Below are positions 24,678 through 33,728 of a stretch of 43,274 nt of DNA, piece by piece. Below the pieces are notes generated by a model. That model saw nothing but the letters and a program-made list of their open reading frames with translations. It was not told the origin of the DNA and ran no database searches. The position numbers and the translations under genes are program-made. The stretch comes from UBA7446 sp965657545 (lineage in GTDB: Bacteria; Bacteroidota; Bacteroidia; Flavobacteriales; Flavobacteriaceae), in NCBI GenBank assembly GCA_965657545.1, contig CBFHOG010000013.1, forward strand, positions 1-43,274. Reading direction: 5' to 3'. The first letter of the stretch is position 1, and each line of letters opens with the position of its first letter.

Positions 24678-25382
24678 ATGAAAATAGCCTTACTTGGATA
24701 CGGCAGAATGGGAAAAGCCATTGAAATAATTGCACAAGAACGGGGGCACGATATTGTGGCAACAATTGACAAAGACAACCCAAATGATGTTTTTGATCAC
24801 GCTGATGTTGCAATAAACTTTAGTATTCCTGCTGCAGCGGTTAACAATATAACCCATGCTATTAAACAAGGGGTTCCTGTAGTTTGCGGGACAACAGGTT
24901 GGCTGGAACATAAAGAAAAAATTGAAAAGCTATGTGAAGAAAAAAAGGGGGCGTTTTTATATGCCTCAAATTTTAGTCTTGGTGTTAATATCCTTTTTGC
25001 ATTCAATAAAAAACTTGCCCAAACAATGGGACAATACACCCAATATAAAGCGAGTATGGAAGAAATTCATCACACTGGGAAATTAGATGCTCCTAGCGGA
25101 ACCGCCATAACGCTTGCAGAGGGAATTCTACCGCATTCAAATCAACAGGCTTGGAAACTTGCAGAAGAAGCAAACAAAAACGACCTTGCAATAACGGCTA
25201 AACGTGAGCCGAATGTTCCTGGAACACATACTGTAAATTATATTTCTGAAACAGATACCATTTCTATTGAACACATTGCCCATAATCGCGATGGATTTGC
25301 CCTTGGTGCAGTTATGGCAGCGGAATGGATTGTTGGAAAAAGGGGTATTTTTAACATGCAAGACGTTTTAAACATAACCTAA
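24678..25382 (+). CDS. dapB: 4-hydroxy-tetrahydrodipicolinate reductase
   Basis: A 234-residue NAD(P)H-dependent enzyme of lysine and diaminopimelate synthesis. The cofactor motif GYGRMGKA is at residues 7-14; GTTGW, NFSLGVN and EIHHTGKLDAPSGTA (catalytic His/Lys region) follow. It is slightly shorter than E. coli DapB (273), which is common in Bacteroidota. It is part of the parAB-DUF5683-dapB-lepB run and supplies peptidoglycan precursors. Confidence 0.95.
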   Translation: MKIALLGYGRMGKAIEIIAQERGHDIVATIDKDNPNDVFDHADVAINFSIPAAAVNNITHAIKQGVPVVCGTTGWLEHKEKIEKLCEEKKGAFLYASNFSLGVNILFAFNKKLAQTMGQYTQYKASMEEIHHTGKLDAPSGTAITLAEGILPHSNQQAWKLAEEANKNDLAITAKREPNVPGTHTVNYISETDTISIEHIAHNRDGFALGAVMAAEWIVGKRGIFNMQDVLNIT

Positions 25383-25393
25383 TCTTATCTGCT

Positions 25394-27091
25394 ATGACAT
25401 TTTCTCAATGGATTCTATTTCTCTTAATTTGCCAAGTTTTTATTTTCGTAAAGCTTTGGAAACTTTATAAAAAAGCAGGGTATTCACCTTTGTTGGCGCT
25501 TATCCCCTTTTACAACTCTGTTATTCTCTTACGTATTATAAAGCGACCGCAGTGGTGGGTTGTCTTACTGTATATCCCAATTGTTAATCTACTGATGCTC
25601 CCTGTTGTGTGGGTAGAGACCGCACGAAGTTTTGGGAAAAACAGCCTCACAGATAGTTTTCTTGCTTGGGCAAGTTTAGGATTTTATGGGTTTTACCTGA
25701 ACTATGCCGCCGATGTAAGTTATCATCCAGACCGATCGCTGGAAGCCAAAAGTGGCTTTGGGCAATTTGTTGGTTCTATTATTTATGCTGTTGTTATTGC
25801 GACATTGGTACACGCCTATTTTATGCAACCTTTTATCATTCCAACTAGTTCACTGGAAAAAAGCTTGTTGGTTGGCGATTTTCTTTTGGTTAGTAAATTC
25901 CATTATGGAGCACGTACGCCCCAAACGGTAGTTTCTTTTCCTATGGTACACGACACCATTCCAATCGCGAAAACACGTTCTTATTTAAAAAAACCGCAGC
26001 TACCCTATTCTCGTATTCCAGGTTTTCAAAAAATAAAACGAAACGACATAGTCGTGTTTAGCTGGCCTGCAGATACAGTACGCCAATTTTTTAAGAAAGA
26101 GGCGGCAGTAATAAAACCTACAGATAAAAAATCAAATTACGTAAAACGCTGCGTTGCCGTACCTGGGGATACATTAGCGATAATAGATGGTATCATACAC
26201 ATTAATGGCAATGAATCTATAATGCCCGACCGAGCAAAACCGCTCTATGGATATACTGCTTACAACAGCAAAGGCATCTCTGCTCGTAAACTAAAAGACC
26301 TTGGATATGACGATCTAAACAGAAGATATGTCATTGATAACATCAGTCAACCCATACTAAACGCCCTTATCCCATATATAACAGGTTTTGCAAGTCAGGA
26401 TAGAAATAATTACCAAATCTATACCGGATCAAGAGGGCTTCCTATTGAAATCGTTCGGAAATATCGTATTCAAGCTAAAGAGCTACTTGAAACCCAAAAG
26501 AACTTGTTTTTGACACGCAAAGAAGCTGTACAATTATCAAAAGATATCAACCTAGATAGCTTAAAAAGAAATATCAATACAGTCAGAACCTACAACACGG
26601 ATTATTTTCCAAACAATATTTTATACAATTGGAATATTGACCAGTTTGGACCAATCGTAATACCACAAAAAGGAACAACAGTAAGCATAACACAAAAAAC
26701 GCTACCGCTTTACAAAAAAATCATTCAAGACTACGAAAAAAACACACTAAGCAATAAAGGGGGTGACATTAAAATCAACGGCAAATCAGTAAACTCCTAT
26801 ACATTTAAAATGGATTATTATTGGATGATGGGTGATAACAGGCATCGCTCTGAAGATAGCCGCTTTTGGGGATTTGTACCCGAGGATCACGTTGTAGGAA
26901 AACCCGTATTTATTTGGATGAGCATAGACGGGTTCACAGAAGGGTTACGCCATTGGAAAGTACGCTGGAACAGGGTATTTACAACTGTTGGTGGATCAGG
27001 GGAACCCGTTTCATATCGCTGGTATTTTGCTGTTTTTGCCGCAATTTGGCAAGGGGTTGTTTGGTATAGGAAACGCAATAAAAAAGCATAA
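25394..27091 (+). CDS. lepB: Signal peptidase I, large Bacteroidota form
   Basis: A 565-residue membrane protease that cleaves signal peptides. Residues 1 to about 110 form an extra membrane domain (DUF5684-like, several hydrophobic helices). The S26 catalytic part follows with the nucleophile Ser about 153 (IIPTSSLEKSLLVGD), the general-base Lys about 251 (YVKRCVAVPGD), and box E (MMGDNRHRSEDSRFWG). Between the last two boxes lies an insert of roughly 200 residues with no recognised domain. A C-terminal hydrophobic segment follows. The size is about twice that of E. coli LepB. It is directly followed by the WbqC gene. Confidence 0.93.
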   Translation: MTFSQWILFLLICQVFIFVKLWKLYKKAGYSPLLALIPFYNSVILLRIIKRPQWWVVLLYIPIVNLLMLPVVWVETARSFGKNSLTDSFLAWASLGFYGFYLNYAADVSYHPDRSLEAKSGFGQFVGSIIYAVVIATLVHAYFMQPFIIPTSSLEKSLLVGDFLLVSKFHYGARTPQTVVSFPMVHDTIPIAKTRSYLKKPQLPYSRIPGFQKIKRNDIVVFSWPADTVRQFFKKEAAVIKPTDKKSNYVKRCVAVPGDTLAIIDGIIHINGNESIMPDRAKPLYGYTAYNSKGISARKLKDLGYDDLNRRYVIDNISQPILNALIPYITGFASQDRNNYQIYTGSRGLPIEIVRKYRIQAKELLETQKNLFLTRKEAVQLSKDINLDSLKRNINTVRTYNTDYFPNNILYNWNIDQFGPIVIPQKGTTVSITQKTLPLYKKIIQDYEKNTLSNKGGDIKINGKSVNSYTFKMDYYWMMGDNRHRSEDSRFWGFVPEDHVVGKPVFIWMSIDGFTEGLRHWKVRWNRVFTTVGGSGEPVSYRWYFAVFAAIWQGVVWYRKRNKKA

Positions 27092-27721
27092 ATGAGTACT
27101 GTTGTTGTACCACTAACATATGGTGGTTCGATTACACTTTGGGCACATATAGCGCAAGCTTGTAATGTTGTTCTGGAAAAACACGACCATTATCAAAAGC
27201 AAACCCTACGCAATAGAATGTATATTCATGGAGCCAATGGAAAACTAATGCTTACGGTTCCTGTAAAGCATCTCGGAAAAATAGGACATCAAAACTACAA
27301 TGATGTGCATATAGACAATCAATTTCCGTGGCAAGCGCAACATTGGAAATCGTTGGAAGCTGCATATCGCTCATCTCCATACTTTGAGTTTTACGAAGAC
27401 GATATTGTGTTTTTGTACAAGGAACAATTCACTCATCTGTATACCTTTAACAATGCTTTTTTTCAGGTTATAAATAATTTGATGGGACTTTCAGTTCCGC
27501 TGACTTTTACGAAATCTTACGAGAAAGAAGTCGCGCATAAAGACTTACGACCAATACAAGAAGTGAAAACAAATGACAGAAAAGTGTCACTTCAATATAC
27601 GCAAGTTTTCGATGACAAAAATGGTTTTATATCTGATCTTTCCGTTTTAGACTTACTTTTTAATATGGGCCCCGAAAGTTTACAAGCGTTAAAAAACTGT
27701 TCGCTACCAAAAAAAATGTAA
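27092..27721 (+). CDS. WbqC family protein
   Basis: A 209-residue protein of the WbqC-like family (PLTYGGSITLWAHI, GANGKLMLTVPV, WKSLEAAYRSSPYFEFYEDD, YTQVF). The family is often found near sugar or O-antigen genes, where an acyl- or sugar-modifying role has been proposed without proof; here it sits directly after lepB. No signal or membrane segment is seen. Its ATG immediately follows the lepB stop. Confidence 0.85.
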   Translation: MSTVVVPLTYGGSITLWAHIAQACNVVLEKHDHYQKQTLRNRMYIHGANGKLMLTVPVKHLGKIGHQNYNDVHIDNQFPWQAQHWKSLEAAYRSSPYFEFYEDDIVFLYKEQFTHLYTFNNAFFQVINNLMGLSVPLTFTKSYEKEVAHKDLRPIQEVKTNDRKVSLQYTQVFDDKNGFISDLSVLDLLFNMGPESLQALKNCSLPKKM

Positions 27722-27745
27722 CTTGATGCTACTAAATCTTGCATC

Positions 27746-28165
27746 ATGAGCGATCCTAAAATTATTGGCATAGGCGGTATTTTCTTTAAATCGGAAGCGC
27801 CAGAAAAGCTAAAAAAATGGTATGCACAGCATCTAGGTTTGGTGCTTAATAATTATGGCGCAACCTTTGAAATGCGACATCTCAAAGAGCCGAAAAAAGC
27901 CAAATATATTCATTGGTCTGTATTTCCAAACGACACAAACTATTTCTATCCGTCGGGGAAACCGTTTATGATAAATTACAGGGTTCAAGAAATAGAAGAA
28001 ATGGTGAAGAAATTAAAAAAAATGGGGGTTGAAATTATAGATAAAATATCGCAATTTCCCTATGGTAAATTTGTACATATTTTAGATCCTGAGGGGAATG
28101 CTATTGAACTTTGGGAACCCAAGGAAGATTTTTTTGACACCATGGAAATTCCTACAAACAAATAA
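27746..28165 (+). CDS. VOC (glyoxalase/bleomycin resistance) family protein
   Basis: A 139-residue protein with two beta-alpha-beta-beta-beta units (IGGIFFKSEAPEKLKKWYAQ near the start; HILDPEGNAIELWEP near the end). The final Glu of IELWEP is a typical metal ligand, and His 116 (FVHILD) may be another. The family includes glyoxalase I, dioxygenases and resistance proteins; the substrate cannot be told. It ends right where the convergent RNase P RNA begins its 3' end. Confidence 0.8.
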   Translation: MSDPKIIGIGGIFFKSEAPEKLKKWYAQHLGLVLNNYGATFEMRHLKEPKKAKYIHWSVFPNDTNYFYPSGKPFMINYRVQEIEEMVKKLKKMGVEIIDKISQFPYGKFVHILDPEGNAIELWEPKEDFFDTMEIPTNK

Positions 28166-28456
28166 AAAAGCAGGCCATAAGCCGGATTCTGTCGTGCCTT
28201 ATCATTAATCTAGGCGAAACATTACTGCATCGCTCAATCCGCCTACCCTCCAACTTGGGCGCGCTACCCTTAGCGTTGGTTTACATGGCGTTTCACCGCA
28301 TAGAGTTTACCTGGTTTCACTACAGCCGAACTGTACTTGCTTTCTGTTGCACTGGTCCTTCCCTGAAAAAATCAGAGTGACGGGTGTTACCCGCTATGCT
28401 ACGCTTTGGTGTCCGGACTTTCCTCTCCGTAAAACGGAGCGATAAGGTGGCCTGCA
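28166..28456 (-). ncRNA. rnpB: RNase P RNA, bacterial class A
   Basis: On the minus strand the sequence has the conserved core GAGGAAAGTCCGGACACC, the segment ATAGCGGGTAACACCCG, and the 3' end CAGAATCCGGCTTAT, followed by GGCCTGC that pairs with GCAGGCC at the 5' end (P1), then a T-run. These are diagnostic for the catalytic RNA that matures tRNA 5' ends. The size (about 290 nt) is a little short of E. coli's 377. The 5' end is estimated from the promoter box at 28460-28467; a few bases of uncertainty remain. Confidence 0.95.
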
Positions 28457-28459
28457 GGG

Positions 28460-28467
28460 CAAAAATA
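28460..28467 (-). promoter_or_regulatory. -7 box of the rnpB promoter
   Basis: The minus strand reads TATTTTTG, a TAnnTTTG match just before the RNase P RNA. A TTCG at 28488-28491 lies 20 bases further up and may serve as a weak -33 element. Confidence 0.6.
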
Positions 28468-28534
28468 CACTATTCCTGCATTTAGTTCGAATTTATTCAT
28501 AGGTCAAAAAGATGAGTTTGCGTATATTTACATC

Positions 28535-30283
28535 ATGGGTGAATTTGTTGTATCAGCACTTAAATACAGACCGCAAACTTTTGCGGATGTTGTAGGCCAA
28601 CAAGCCATTACACAAACATTAGAAAATGCTATTGATCTAGGAAAAATTGCCAAAGCCATGCTTTTTTGCGGACCTAGAGGCGTTGGTAAAACGACTTGCG
28701 CACGCATTTTTGCCAAGAAAATAAATAGCGGTACTGCACCCATCGACCCTGACGAAGATTTTGCCTTTAATGTATTTGAGCTCGATGCGGCATCTAACAA
28801 CTCGGTTGCAGATATTCGTAGTCTGATTGATCAAGTTCGTATTCCACCACAAAAAGGAAACTATAAAGTGTATATTATAGACGAGGTACACATGCTTAGC
28901 TCTGCAGCTTTCAATGCCTTTTTAAAAACACTAGAAGAACCACCGCAACACGCCATTTTTATTTTAGCTACTACAGAAAAGCAAAAAATTATCCCTACCA
29001 TATTATCAAGATGTCAAATCTTTGATTTTAGGCGTATCAGCATTAAAGATGCCCAAAACTATTTAAAAACCATTGCCGAGCGTGAAGGAATCCGCGCCGA
29101 AGACGATGCGCTTCATTTAATTGCTCAAAAAGCAGACGGCGCCATGCGTGACGCACTGTCTATTTTTGATCGTATGGTAAGTTATTCTGGAGAAACGCTT
29201 ACCGCTAAACACGTGTCTTTAAATCTTAATATTCTTGATCACGATAGCTACCTGAATATGACTGATTTACTGCATAAGGGGGATTTACACGGTAGTATAT
29301 TGCAATTTAATTCGCTCATCGATTTAGGTTTTGATGGATATCATATTATTAACGGTCTGTCCAAACACTTACGAGATTTGTTAATGTGCCAAAACGATGG
29401 CACAACAAAACTATTGGAAGTTGGAAAAGAAACAGAAGCCAAATTTCAAACACAAGCAAAAGGAATTTCTGCCGTTTTTTTACTCCAAGCTTTAGAGCTT
29501 ACCAATACCTATGCGCTGCAATACAAAAATAGTTTACATCCACATCTGCAAGTAGAACTTTGCTTGATGCAAATTGCCTCGTTGACAGAAGGCGAAAAAA
29601 AAAAGCCTAAGCCCTATATAAAGCCAAAGGAAAAAGTTAATTCAGAAAGCATCACTAATGCTGTTGAAAAAACGAATACTACTGAACATCAAGCGTCGAT
29701 TGCTGAGAATAACCCTGTAGAAAATAAAGTTGAGGTAGAAGTGGCAGCTTCTCCAAGCACTGCAACTGTAAATGAAGTTCTGGAAACCATTGAAGAAAAA
29801 CCTATTCAGTTAGACTTATCTGCACAAGGGGTTTCTGGACTCTCTTTATCAAGCTTGCGGGTGCAAAAAGAACATCAAACAAAATTAGTTGACGCTAGCG
29901 ACAACGAAACCATCAACAACCAAGAAGTCTCACAAGATGCACTAATCGAACAGTGGAAAAGTTATACAAAACGTATGACCGACAGAGGTGAACGGAATAT
30001 GGTAGCACTACTTCAATTGGATATCCCAAGACTAAAAAACAAAACTGAAATTCACCTTAGTATTCCCAACGAAACCAATAAAGTAGAACTGGAAAAAAAC
30101 AGCACATCATTGTTGCAGTTTTTAAGAAAGCAATTGCAAAACGATCATTTAAACCTGCGTCTTCATGTAGATGCCAAGGAGGAGAAAAAGTTTATTTATA
30201 CAGCAGAAGACAAATACAAAGAATTAATTGAAAAAAATCCTGTGATCGAAGCTTTTAAAAAGAATTTTAATCTTGAATATTAA
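28535..30283 (+). CDS. dnaX: DNA polymerase III subunit gamma/tau
   Basis: A 582-residue clamp-loader ATPase: Walker A GPRGVGKTT (about 46-54), Walker B IIDEVHML, sensor SRC (LSRCQIFDF), lid domain to about 250, collar to about 370, then a low-complexity acidic linker and a tau-like C-terminal domain. The zinc-binding segment expected between Walker A and FELDAASNNSV is replaced by SGTAPIDPDEDFAFNV, with no cysteines. The N-terminus (ALKYRPQTFADVVGQ) is standard. It is alone on the plus strand, flanked by rnpB and a minus-strand operon. Confidence 0.95.
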   Translation: MGEFVVSALKYRPQTFADVVGQQAITQTLENAIDLGKIAKAMLFCGPRGVGKTTCARIFAKKINSGTAPIDPDEDFAFNVFELDAASNNSVADIRSLIDQVRIPPQKGNYKVYIIDEVHMLSSAAFNAFLKTLEEPPQHAIFILATTEKQKIIPTILSRCQIFDFRRISIKDAQNYLKTIAEREGIRAEDDALHLIAQKADGAMRDALSIFDRMVSYSGETLTAKHVSLNLNILDHDSYLNMTDLLHKGDLHGSILQFNSLIDLGFDGYHIINGLSKHLRDLLMCQNDGTTKLLEVGKETEAKFQTQAKGISAVFLLQALELTNTYALQYKNSLHPHLQVELCLMQIASLTEGEKKKPKPYIKPKEKVNSESITNAVEKTNTTEHQASIAENNPVENKVEVEVAASPSTATVNEVLETIEEKPIQLDLSAQGVSGLSLSSLRVQKEHQTKLVDASDNETINNQEVSQDALIEQWKSYTKRMTDRGERNMVALLQLDIPRLKNKTEIHLSIPNETNKVELEKNSTSLLQFLRKQLQNDHLNLRLHVDAKEEKKFIYTAEDKYKELIEKNPVIEAFKKNFNLEY

Positions 30284-30300
30284 AGTACTTCAGTTTCTTA

Positions 30301-31188
30301 CTAATGCAATTCTTTGTAAAGCAATTTTATCATCCCGTCAGCAAGTCCAACTTTTGGTACATAAATTTTATTTGAGCCGCTAAATTTCATTGCGGTAAGA
30401 TAAATTTGAACTGCTGGAACTATCACATCTGCACGATCTGGGTTGAGTTGCAAATCTACCATCAGTTCTTTTTGGCTACGCTTTTTTAGAAATTCATGTT
30501 GTTCCGACAAAAGCATAAACGAAAGTGGCTTCCCTAATTTTCGTCCTGACATTTTAAATACTTTATTAATCGTACCTCCAGAACCAACCACTGAAATTCG
30601 ACTTAATGATTTGGTATTGGTTATAATCCAATTTTTATACTTTTCCAACTCACTATCTTGAACCATCTTATTTAATAGGCGAACAGTACCTATTTTAAAT
30701 GATTTTGACGCAATCGTTTTCCCTTGACGAATAAGCGTAAGCTCTGTACTTCCTCCTCCAACATCTACAAAAAGATACGATTTGTGTGGTTTTACAATAT
30801 CGTATAAATCGGTCATAGCAATGATTTCTGCCTCTCGCTTTCCGTCAATAAGATCAATAGAAACCTCTGTTTCTTTAAGGATACGCTCAATGAGTTGCTT
30901 TCCGTTTTTGGCTTCACGCAATGCTGAAGTAGCGCATGCCATATAGTGAGAGACGTTATGGATACCCATCAATAACTTAAACGAATGCATGGCATCTATC
31001 AAACGTTGTTGGTTTGGCATTCCAATAGAACCATGAGTAAAGGTGTCTTGTCCCAATCGAATAGGCACGCGAATCATAGCACTTTTGGTATAAACAGGCG
31101 GCTTGCTTTTTCGTTCAATTACATTACTCACAAGAAGACGAACTGCATTTGATCCTATATCAATAGCAGCATATTTGGATAATCTCAT
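30301..31188 (-). CDS. ppx: Exopolyphosphatase, Ppx/GppA family (short form)
   Basis: A 295-residue protein with the actin-like ASKHA fold: AIDIGSNAVRLLV near the N-terminus, VDVGGGSTEL (about 142-151) and GSGGTINKV. It has only the two catalytic domains and lacks the C-terminal HD-like region of E. coli Ppx. It would hydrolyse polyphosphate or pppGpp. The start overlaps the ppk stop by four bases, so synthesis and breakdown of polyphosphate are coupled. It is the last gene of a long minus-strand run. Confidence 0.9.
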   Translation of the reverse strand: MRLSKYAAIDIGSNAVRLLVSNVIERKSKPPVYTKSAMIRVPIRLGQDTFTHGSIGMPNQQRLIDAMHSFKLLMGIHNVSHYMACATSALREAKNGKQLIERILKETEVSIDLIDGKREAEIIAMTDLYDIVKPHKSYLFVDVGGGSTELTLIRQGKTIASKSFKIGTVRLLNKMVQDSELEKYKNWIITNTKSLSRISVVGSGGTINKVFKMSGRKLGKPLSFMLLSEQHEFLKKRSQKELMVDLQLNPDRADVIVPAVQIYLTAMKFSGSNKIYVPKVGLADGMIKLLYKELH

Positions 31189-33233
31189 GAAGTGCCAATT
31201 TTATTTTTATAGTATGTATAGGTCGCTTCTTGGGAGCGCAATGTCGTTGCTCCATTGGTGCGATAATCAGTTTTTGCGTTGCTGTTTACCCAACGTGATT
31301 TAACATTGTCATTCCAACTTAACTCAAAAGTATCCACCAATTCTTGTTGAATTTCCTTGTCATAAATGGGACAAGACACTTCAACGCGGTTGTCTAAATT
31401 TCTTGTCATCCAATCGGATGATGAAATAAAAACATCTCTATCGCCACCATTTTCAAAAATGACCATTCTAGGATGTTCCAAAAATCGATCTACGACACTA
31501 ATTACCTCAATGTTTTCGCTAAATCCTTTGACACCCGGAACCAAACAACAAATTCCACGAACAATCATACGAATTTGAACACCAGCCTGACTGGCTGCAT
31601 ACAATGCTTTTACCATATCAAGATTAGTCAAATTATTAATTTTTATTCGAATCAGTGCATTCTTTCCGTCTTTAGCAAGCGCGATTTCTCTTTCAATCCG
31701 TTCCTTTAATCCACTTGCTGTTGTAAAAGGAGAAATCAGCAAATGCTTGTGAGAGGGAACTTTGTAGGTTTTTTCCAGAAAATTAAACACTTTATTTACC
31801 TCTTTCAAAATGGATTGATTTGCAGTAAAAAGGGTATAATCAGTATAAATTCTTGCAGTAGATTCATTAAAATTACCGGTGCTGATGAATCCATATCGCA
31901 TAAGCTTATTTTCCTCTTGGCGCTGGATTAAGCAAATTTTTGAATGTACTTTTAAACTCGGGATACCAAAAACCAAACGCACCCCTTCATTTTTAAGCAA
32001 CTCAGCATAGCGGATATTGGATTCTTCATCAAACCTAGCTTGAAGCTCAATCTGCACTGTAACGCGTTTTCCATTACGCGCTGCCTGAATAAGCGCATTG
32101 GCTACTTGTGAATCATCGGATAAACGATAAATCGTGATAAAAACACTTTTTACTTTTGGATCAAGAGCTGCCTCGCGCAAGAACTTAATTACGTAAGCAA
32201 AGGAGTGATAAGGCGCATATTGCAGGTAATCTCGCTGAGCAATTTGAGTAAAAATACTGCGGTCTAATGAAAAATCTTTTATGGCAAGTGGCACCATTTT
32301 ATCATAAAGCAAATCTTTACGCCCAAGTGAGGGGAATTTCATATAGTCGCGGCGGTTATGATATCGTCCGCCAGAAATAATGCTGTCGCGTGAACCAATA
32401 TTAAATTTATCTAAAAGAAGTTCAAGTGTGTCAGGGTTAATTTCTTTATCATAAACAAATCGGACAGGATCTCCATCAACACGTTCGCGAACGCTTGAAG
32501 CAATTTTATCTACATAACTTTTATTGATGTCATCATCGAAATCCAATTCAGCATCTCGTGTAAACTTGACCATATGCGCCGCAATAGATGTAGGCGAAAA
32601 GATGGAGAAAATATATTGCATTTGATGGCGAATCAAATCGTCCAAAAGAATCACATATTTTTTATCACCGCGTGAGGGTAGCACTACAATTCGATCCAGA
32701 TGGGTTGGAATTTGAATTAAGGCGAATAATGGCTCTTTAGAGGTTTTCTGCTCCATCCTGACACCCAAAAAAACATTACTCCCTTTGGTATTGGGAATTC
32801 GAGTTTCTTCGTTTATGAGTACAGTGAGCAGTGAAGGACTTACTTTTTCATTAAAATACTCGTGAACAAATGCAGCGTGTTCTTGGTCTAGCATGTGCTC
32901 ATTTAAGACATAAATTTGTTCGTTTTTAAGTTCTTCTGTCAAATTCTTGATGGTAGTAAAACTTTCGTCTTGTAGCGCTGATGTCTTCTGGGTAATTTCA
33001 TACAGGAGCTGTTCTGCATTCTTGGCCTCTTCAGATGGTTTTTCAGATGCCATTTGTGCAATACGTTTCACAGTAGCATAACGGACTTTATAAAACTCGT
33101 CTAGGTTGTTTGAAAAAATACCAATAAATCGAATGCGCTCAATGAGTGGAACTCGTTCGTCTTGTGCTTCTTGCAACACACGACGATTAAAATCCAACCA
33201 ACTTAATTCTCTATTTACAAATGGTAATTCCAA
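31185..33233 (-). CDS. ppk1: Polyphosphate kinase 1
   Basis: A 682-residue enzyme that makes polyphosphate from ATP. The N-terminal helix domain starts NRELSWLDFNRRVLQEA; catalytic histidines are about residue 430 (LKVHSKICLI, autophosphorylated) and in DRFLEHPRMVIF. The start codon is a TTG at 33233, one base after the upstream stop; no ATG occurs before the conserved NRELSWL block, so the unusual start is needed. It is coupled to ppx downstream and preceded by sixA. Confidence 0.95.
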   Translation of the reverse strand: MELPFVNRELSWLDFNRRVLQEAQDERVPLIERIRFIGIFSNNLDEFYKVRYATVKRIAQMASEKPSEEAKNAEQLLYEITQKTSALQDESFTTIKNLTEELKNEQIYVLNEHMLDQEHAAFVHEYFNEKVSPSLLTVLINEETRIPNTKGSNVFLGVRMEQKTSKEPLFALIQIPTHLDRIVVLPSRGDKKYVILLDDLIRHQMQYIFSIFSPTSIAAHMVKFTRDAELDFDDDINKSYVDKIASSVRERVDGDPVRFVYDKEINPDTLELLLDKFNIGSRDSIISGGRYHNRRDYMKFPSLGRKDLLYDKMVPLAIKDFSLDRSIFTQIAQRDYLQYAPYHSFAYVIKFLREAALDPKVKSVFITIYRLSDDSQVANALIQAARNGKRVTVQIELQARFDEESNIRYAELLKNEGVRLVFGIPSLKVHSKICLIQRQEENKLMRYGFISTGNFNESTARIYTDYTLFTANQSILKEVNKVFNFLEKTYKVPSHKHLLISPFTTASGLKERIEREIALAKDGKNALIRIKINNLTNLDMVKALYAASQAGVQIRMIVRGICCLVPGVKGFSENIEVISVVDRFLEHPRMVIFENGGDRDVFISSSDWMTRNLDNRVEVSCPIYDKEIQQELVDTFELSWNDNVKSRWVNSNAKTDYRTNGATTLRSQEATYTYYKNKIGTS

Positions 33234-33234
33234 A

Positions 33235-33717
33235 TTATATTAACATTTTAGGGGAAAAGCACTCGGCAGTCCCCGATTTTATCGATGCCCACAAAGATAC
33301 GTCAAAGCGAAAAAGCACAGCACTTGCTGTTGGAATGTTATTCCCCTCAAACCCGCCCAACGAATGCGCTAAGGATGTACATGCGTGATTGTGTCCAAAG
33401 GTAATGATAGTACTTTGTTCATCTGGAAGGCAACGTACAAACTCTAGCACGTCTTCTCCGCTAAAGTCATAAAGCATATTACTGACCGAAAGTTTATAAA
33501 ATGGTATATCCATTTCTTTGGTTACTATTAATGCTGTATGTGCTGCTCTATTTGCAGGACTTGTATAAGCGGCATCCATTTCAATGTTTTTGGAAGCTAA
33601 AAACGAACCCATACGATGCGCATCATCAATACCGCGTTGGTTTAGAGGACGATCAACATCAGAAACTTGAAGTTCCCAAGAAGATTTTCCATGGCGCATC
33701 ATAATCCATGTTTTCAT
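33235..33717 (-). CDS. sixA: Histidine phosphatase family protein, SixA-like
   Basis: A 160-residue phosphatase with the RHG motif close to the N-terminus (MMRHGKSSWE, catalytic His 9) and a second conserved His in FGHNHACTSLA. It resembles SixA-type phosphohistidine phosphatases, although small substrates are equally possible. It lies between pdxH and ppk. The short length and missing signal peptide indicate a cytoplasmic enzyme. Confidence 0.85.
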   Translation of the reverse strand: MKTWIMMRHGKSSWELQVSDVDRPLNQRGIDDAHRMGSFLASKNIEMDAAYTSPANRAAHTALIVTKEMDIPFYKLSVSNMLYDFSGEDVLEFVRCLPDEQSTIITFGHNHACTSLAHSLGGFEGNNIPTASAVLFRFDVSLWASIKSGTAECFSPKMLI

Positions 33718-33728
33718 TTATTGGATTT

